Assembly (NCBI GenBank): GCA_043767025.1
Contig: JAYUHK010000171.1
Coordinates: forward strand, 1 to 14,263
Direction: 5' to 3'
DNA length: 14,263 bases
From: JAYUHK01 sp043767025
Lineage (GTDB): Bacteria; Bacteroidota; Bacteroidia; Chitinophagales; Saprospiraceae
The notes below the pieces were generated by a model. That model saw only the letters and a program-made list of their open reading frames with translations, had not been told where the DNA came from and did not search any database. Shown here in pieces: positions 13,709-14,263 of this stretch. The stretch's first letter is position 1. The number at the start of each line of letters is the position of its first letter. A program made the position numbers and the translations under genes.

Positions 13709-14155
13709 ATGAACTTTACAGAACAAATCAACAACGACCTCAAAGAGGCGATGAAAGCAAAAGACCAAGGCGCACTTCGAGCTATTCGGGCTATCAAATC
13801 AGCTATTTTGCTCGCCAATACCGACGGAAGCGGCGAATCAGTAGAAGGAGAGCGCGCAATAAAACTGCTCCAAAAATTGGTCAAACAACGCCGCGACTCT
13901 TTGGAGATTTTTGAGAAACAAAACCGCGAGGACTTGGCGAAAAACGAGCGCGAAGAAATCATCGTCATCGAAAAATATCTCCCCAAAGCAATGAATGTGG
14001 AGGAGTTGGAGGCAGCTATCCGCGAAGTAATCGCCGAAACTGGCGCAGGCTCCGCCAAAGATATGGGCAAAGTGATGGGCGCAGCTTCCAAAAAATTGGC
14101 TGGAAAAGCGGACGGAAAACTTATCTCCGAAGTGGTCAAAAAACTACTCCAATAA
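13709..14155 (+). CDS. GatB/YqeY-domain protein
   Basis: The 148-residue cytoplasmic protein is a stand-alone YqeY-like domain, related to the C-terminal tRNA-binding domain of the GatB amidotransferase subunit. Recognisable parts are the opening INNDLKEAMKAKD and the following L-R-A-I-R-A-I-K-S-A helix. KLVKQRRDSLEIFEKQNRED and the EEIIVIEKYLPK segment come next, and the GSAKDMGKVMGA turn of the helical tail domain follows. The length is standard for the family, whose cellular role is not established; tRNA binding is an inference from GatB. It is probably its own transcription unit, preceded by the 257-base A/T-rich gap. The sequence around it is framed by imperfect inverted copies of an ACTAAAAACT-like run (13678-13691 and 14175-14188). 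Confidence 0.93.
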   Translation: MNFTEQINNDLKEAMKAKDQGALRAIRAIKSAILLANTDGSGESVEGERAIKLLQKLVKQRRDSLEIFEKQNREDLAKNEREEIIVIEKYLPKAMNVEELEAAIREVIAETGAGSAKDMGKVMGAASKKLAGKADGKLISEVVKKLLQ

Positions 14156-14227
14156 ACGCATCTAAATAGTTATAAGTTTTTAGTTTTTAATTTTGAGTCA
14201 TCATAAACTATTGAAAATCAACGAATT

Positions 14228-14263
14228 ATGTCGAATATTAAATGTCATCTATTTAAGTGTAAG
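14228..14263 (+). CDS. Possible gene start cut by the window edge
   Basis: An ATG at 14228 opens a frame of 12 codons (MSNIKCHLFKCK) that runs to the end of the window without a stop. It lies 72 bases after the GatB/YqeY stop in A/T-rich sequence. Twelve codons are too few to separate a real gene from chance, and no family can be assigned. Confidence 0.15.
   Translation, partial: MSNIKCHLFKCK

Noticed and set aside
13702..14139. 145-codon minus-strand frame opposite the GatB/YqeY gene
   Set aside because: Ser/Ala/Phe-rich mirror frame of a gene with clear family motifs.
13678..14188. Inverted ACTAAAAACT-like runs on both sides of the GatB/YqeY gene as mobile-element ends
   Set aside because: They are 14 bases with one mismatch in low-complexity A/T sequence, there is no transposase, and the enclosed gene is a conserved housekeeping type. 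Chance is the likelier cause.

Overview
The window reads as chromosomal DNA of a member of the Bacteroidota, probably of the Cytophagia/Saprospiria type, although the genus cannot be named. The evidence is: TAnnTTTG (-7) promoter elements of the Bacteroidota kind at three gene starts; A-rich leaders without clear Shine-Dalgarno sequences; a PIG-L-type deacetylase with a long C-terminal extension; and a yicC-gmk neighbourhood typical of that phylum. Nothing indicates a phage, plasmid or insertion sequence. I see no rRNA, tRNA or CRISPR array.

Layout, left to right. Bases 1-225 hold a terminator-like hairpin and a candidate promoter. A small lipoprotein of unknown function follows (226-714). 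A rightward gene run then begins behind a TACCTTTG promoter: a secreted PIG-L-family deacetylase (795-3338), a 46-residue single-pass membrane protein (3343-3483), a PfkB-family fructokinase (3545-4414), an exported GH32 fructan/sucrose hydrolase (4461-6029), a DUF4442 hotdog-fold protein (6036-6548), and a conserved-looking protein of unknown function with a poly-Asp loop (6570-7748). An S41 carboxy-terminal processing protease (7876-9522) converges on a leftward Rpn/PD-(D/E)XK-type nuclease (9596-10402). The two are separated by a perfect 15-bp inverted repeat that can terminate both transcripts. Divergent from the nuclease is a compact housekeeping run: yicC, gmk, apaG, smpB (10501-12851). 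After it come a Cys-rich exported protein (12891-13451), a very A/T-rich intergenic stretch with nested palindromes, and a GatB/YqeY-domain gene (13709-14155). A possible gene start runs off the right edge.

How the genes fit together. The GH32 enzyme would release fructose outside the cytoplasm and the fructokinase would phosphorylate it, so the two form a short fructan/sucrose-use module. No sugar transporter is visible here. The yicC-smpB run joins GTP precursor supply (gmk) with RNA turnover (yicC) and ribosome rescue (smpB).

The most unusual observations are these. First, the two small exported proteins at opposite ends of the window are homologous, and the right-hand one has gained cysteines that create two motifs of identical C-x2-C-x3-C spacing. 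Second, a long perfect hairpin lies inside the signal-peptide coding region of the deacetylase. I did not find a clearly new multi-gene defence or mobile system.
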